This document shows, piece after piece, positions 62,187-64,000 of a stretch of 64,000 nt of DNA. Under the pieces are notes generated by a model. The model had not been told where the DNA came from. It did no database searches and saw only the letters and a list, made by a program, of their open reading frames with translations. Within the stretch, counting starts at the first letter, position 1. Each line of letters begins with the position of its first letter. The DNA is from Escherichia coli (lineage in GTDB: Bacteria > Pseudomonadota > Gammaproteobacteria > Enterobacterales > Enterobacteriaceae), in contig CP089930.1 of assembly GCA_021307345.1 (NCBI GenBank), positions 2,108,001 to 2,172,000 of the forward strand, read 5' to 3'. The translations under genes were made by a program, and so were the position numbers.

Positions 62187-63508
62187 CGCACGATAATATC
62201 GATATTCTGGTGGTGGATGATGACATTAGCCACTGCACCATCTTGCAGGCATTGCTGCGCGGTTGGGGCTATAACGTCGCGCTGGCGAACAGCGGGCAAC
62301 AGGCGCTGGCACAGGTGCGGGAACAGGTTTTTGATCTTGTGCTTTGCGATGTGCGAATGGCGGAGATGGACGGCATCGCCACGTTGAAAGAGATCAAAGC
62401 GTTAAATCCGGCGATTCCGGTACTGATTATGACCGCTTACTCCAGCGTCGAGACGGCGGTAGAAGCACTGAAGACCGGGGCACTGGATTATCTCATTAAG
62501 CCGCTGGATTTCGATAACTTGCAGGCGACGCTGGAAAAGGCGCTCGCGCATACGCAGATTCTCGCTTCTGAAACGCCTGCGGTGTCTGCCAGCCAGTTTG
62601 GTATGGTCGGTAAAAGCCCGGCGATGCAACACCTGCTCAGTGAAATCGCCCTCGTCGCGCCATCGGAAGCCACGGTGCTGATCCACGGCGATTCCGGCAC
62701 CGGTAAAGAGCTGGTCGCCAGGGCGATTCACGCCAGTAGCGCACGTAGCGAAAAACCGCTGGTAACGCTCAACTGCGCGGCACTCAACGAATCCTTACTG
62801 GAATCTGAATTGTTCGGTCACGAAAAAGGGGCGTTTACCGGCGCCGACAAACGGCGGGAAGGGCGCTTTGTTGAGGCAGACGGCGGCACGTTGTTTCTCG
62901 ATGAAATTGGCGATATCTCGCCGATGATGCAGGTTCGTCTGCTGCGTGCGATTCAGGAGCGTGAAGTTCAGCGTGTCGGCAGCAACCAGACTATTTCGGT
63001 TGATGTTCGGCTGATTGCCGCGACCCATCGCGATCTTGCCGCTGAGGTAAAGGCCGGGCGTTTTCGCCAGGATCTCTACTATCGCCTGAACGTGGTGGCA
63101 ATTGAAGTGCCGTCGCTGCGGCAACGGCGGGAAGATATTCCCCTGCTGGCTAACCATTTTCTTCAGCGATTTGCCGAACGCAATCGCAAGGCGGTAAAAG
63201 GCTTTACGCCCCAGGCGATGGATCTGCTGATTCACTACGACTGGCCGGGAAATATTCGCGAACTGGAAAACGCGGTAGAACGAGCGGTGGTGCTGCTGAC
63301 CGGGGAATATATTTCCGAACGCGAGCTGCCGCTGGCGATTGCCAGTACGCCGATTCCGTTGGCGCAAAGTCAGGATATTCAGCCGCTGGTGGAAGTGGAA
63401 AAAGAGGTGATTCTGGCGGCGCTGGAGAAAACGGGCGGCAACAAAACCGAAGCCGCCCGTCAGTTAGGGATCACGCGCAAAACGCTATTGGCAAAACTGT
63501 CGCGTTAG
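62183..63508 (+). CDS. zraR: ZraR, sigma-54 response regulator
   Basis: 441-residue NtrC-type activator of zraP and zraSR. Receiver domain with Asp56 (LCDVRM), AAA+ domain with Walker A GDSGTGKE (about 170-177) and sigma-54 contact loop GAFTGA, and a C-terminal Fis-type HTH ([16 protein letters not shown]). Overlaps zraS by 4 bp (ATGA) and convergent purD by 4 bp. Confidence 0.96.
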   Translation: MTHDNIDILVVDDDISHCTILQALLRGWGYNVALANSGQQALAQVREQVFDLVLCDVRMAEMDGIATLKEIKALNPAIPVLIMTAYSSVETAVEALKTGALDYLIKPLDFDNLQATLEKALAHTQILASETPAVSASQFGMVGKSPAMQHLLSEIALVAPSEATVLIHGDSGTGKELVARAIHASSARSEKPLVTLNCAALNESLLESELFGHEKGAFTGADKRREGRFVEADGGTLFLDEIGDISPMMQVRLLRAIQEREVQRVGSNQTISVDVRLIAATHRDLAAEVKAGRFRQDLYYRLNVVAIEVPSLRQRREDIPLLANHFLQRFAERNRKAVKGFTPQAMDLLIHYDWPGNIRELENAVERAVVLLTGEYISERELPLAIASTPIPLAQSQDIQPLVEVEKEVILAALEKTGGNKTEAARQLGITRKTLLAKLSR

Positions 63509-64000
63509 TTCTGCTCGCGTTCGATGGCGCGCCAGCCGATATCTTTCCGGCAGAAGCAGTCATCCCAGTGGATATCAGTCATTAAGTCATAGGCGCGTTT
63601 CTGCGCTTCTGCCACGGTATGACCCAGCGCGGTGACGCACAGTACGCGCCCGCCGCTGGTCACCACCTGCTCGTCATCTGTCAGTTTTGTGCCCGCGTGG
63701 AACACTTTGCCGCCTTCGACTTCTTCCAGGGGCAGGCCGTGGATCACATCGCCAGTGCGATAATCGCCCGGATATCCACCCGCAGCCATCACCACGCCGA
63801 GAGAAGCGCGTTCATCCCACTCGGACGTTTTCTCGTCAAGCGTACCTTCACAGGCTGCCAGGCAGAGCTCAACCAGATCGGACTTCATGCGCAGCATAAT
63901 CGGCTGGGTTTCCGGATCGCCAAAGCGGCAGTTAAACTCGATAACCTTCGGATTGCCCTGTTTGTCGATCATCAGGCCCGCGTAGAGAAAACCGGTGTAG
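63505..64000 (-). CDS. purD: PurD, phosphoribosylamine-glycine ligase (5'-truncated by window edge)
   Basis: Purine synthesis enzyme (GAR synthetase) forming glycinamide ribotide with ATP. The C-terminal 165 codons are visible; the frame stays open to the window edge, where it reads YTGFLYAGLMIDKQG. ATP-grasp motifs VIEFNCRFGDPETQ and the C-terminal domain ending AIEREQN match K-12. Its stop overlaps zraR by 4 bp. Confidence 0.95.
   Translation of the reverse strand, partial: YTGFLYAGLMIDKQGNPKVIEFNCRFGDPETQPIMLRMKSDLVELCLAACEGTLDEKTSEWDERASLGVVMAAGGYPGDYRTGDVIHGLPLEEVEGGKVFHAGTKLTDDEQVVTSGGRVLCVTALGHTVAEAQKRAYDLMTDIHWDDCFCRKDIGWRAIEREQN

Overview
The window is a chromosomal segment of Escherichia coli, or a very close Escherichia, covering the argECBH - rrnB - rpoBC - thi - zra part of the chromosome. 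Gene order, operon overlaps and protein sequences match what I recall of E. coli K-12 from pflC to purD. The strain is not K-12: two extra two-gene cassettes are present, the variable parts of the rRNA genes differ from K-12 rrnB as I remember it, and the sensor part of zraS is divergent. All comparisons with K-12 are from memory.

Layout: (1) 1-2.0 kb: end of the pflDC/frw locus (glycyl-radical activase, PTS EIIB) and the AraC-type regulator yijO. (2) 2.1-6.7 kb: eptC and ppc on the minus strand. (3) 6.9-11.7 kb: a duplicated BIME, then the arginine genes argE and argCBH transcribed divergently from a shared operator with two ARG boxes. (4) 12.2-14.8 kb: accessory cassette 1, a D-mannonate-dehydratase-like enolase-superfamily enzyme plus an anion:cation-symporter-family permease. 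(5) 14.8-17.3 kb: the oxyS/oxyR oxidative stress locus and sthA. (6) 17.6-20.2 kb: accessory cassette 2, an M20D amidohydrolase plus an MHS-family permease. (7) 20.2-25.4 kb: fabR-yijD, trmA, the cobalamin riboswitch with btuB, and murI. (8) 25.4-30.9 kb: a complete rRNA operon, 16S - tRNA-Glu - 23S - 5S. (9) 30.9-34.1 kb: murB, birA, coaA. (10) 34.3-48.5 kb: the thrU-tyrU-glyT-thrT-tufB transcription unit, secE-nusG, rplKA, rplJL-rpoBC. (11) 48.7-55.2 kb: yjaZ, the sRNA sroH, and thiCEFSGH under a TPP riboswitch. (12) 55.2-64 kb: rsd, nudC, hemE-nfi-yjaG-hupA-yjaH, zraP with divergent zraSR, and the 3' part of purD.

Most of the window is core housekeeping: translation and transcription machinery plus arginine, thiamin, haem, peptidoglycan and CoA synthesis. 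The catabolic potential that varies between strains lies in the two enzyme-plus-permease cassettes. They flank oxyR/sthA and have no integrase, transposase or duplicated attachment site next to them.

The most notable observation is in the rRNA operon. The 16S gene has full length, but the 23S gene is 2898 nt where 2904 is expected. The six missing bases map to five G/C homopolymers and one loop. The tRNA-Glu gene is 75 nt with one C missing from the T stem. Protein genes show no such lesions. I read this as residual consensus error in a multi-copy region rather than biology. I found no clearly novel system.
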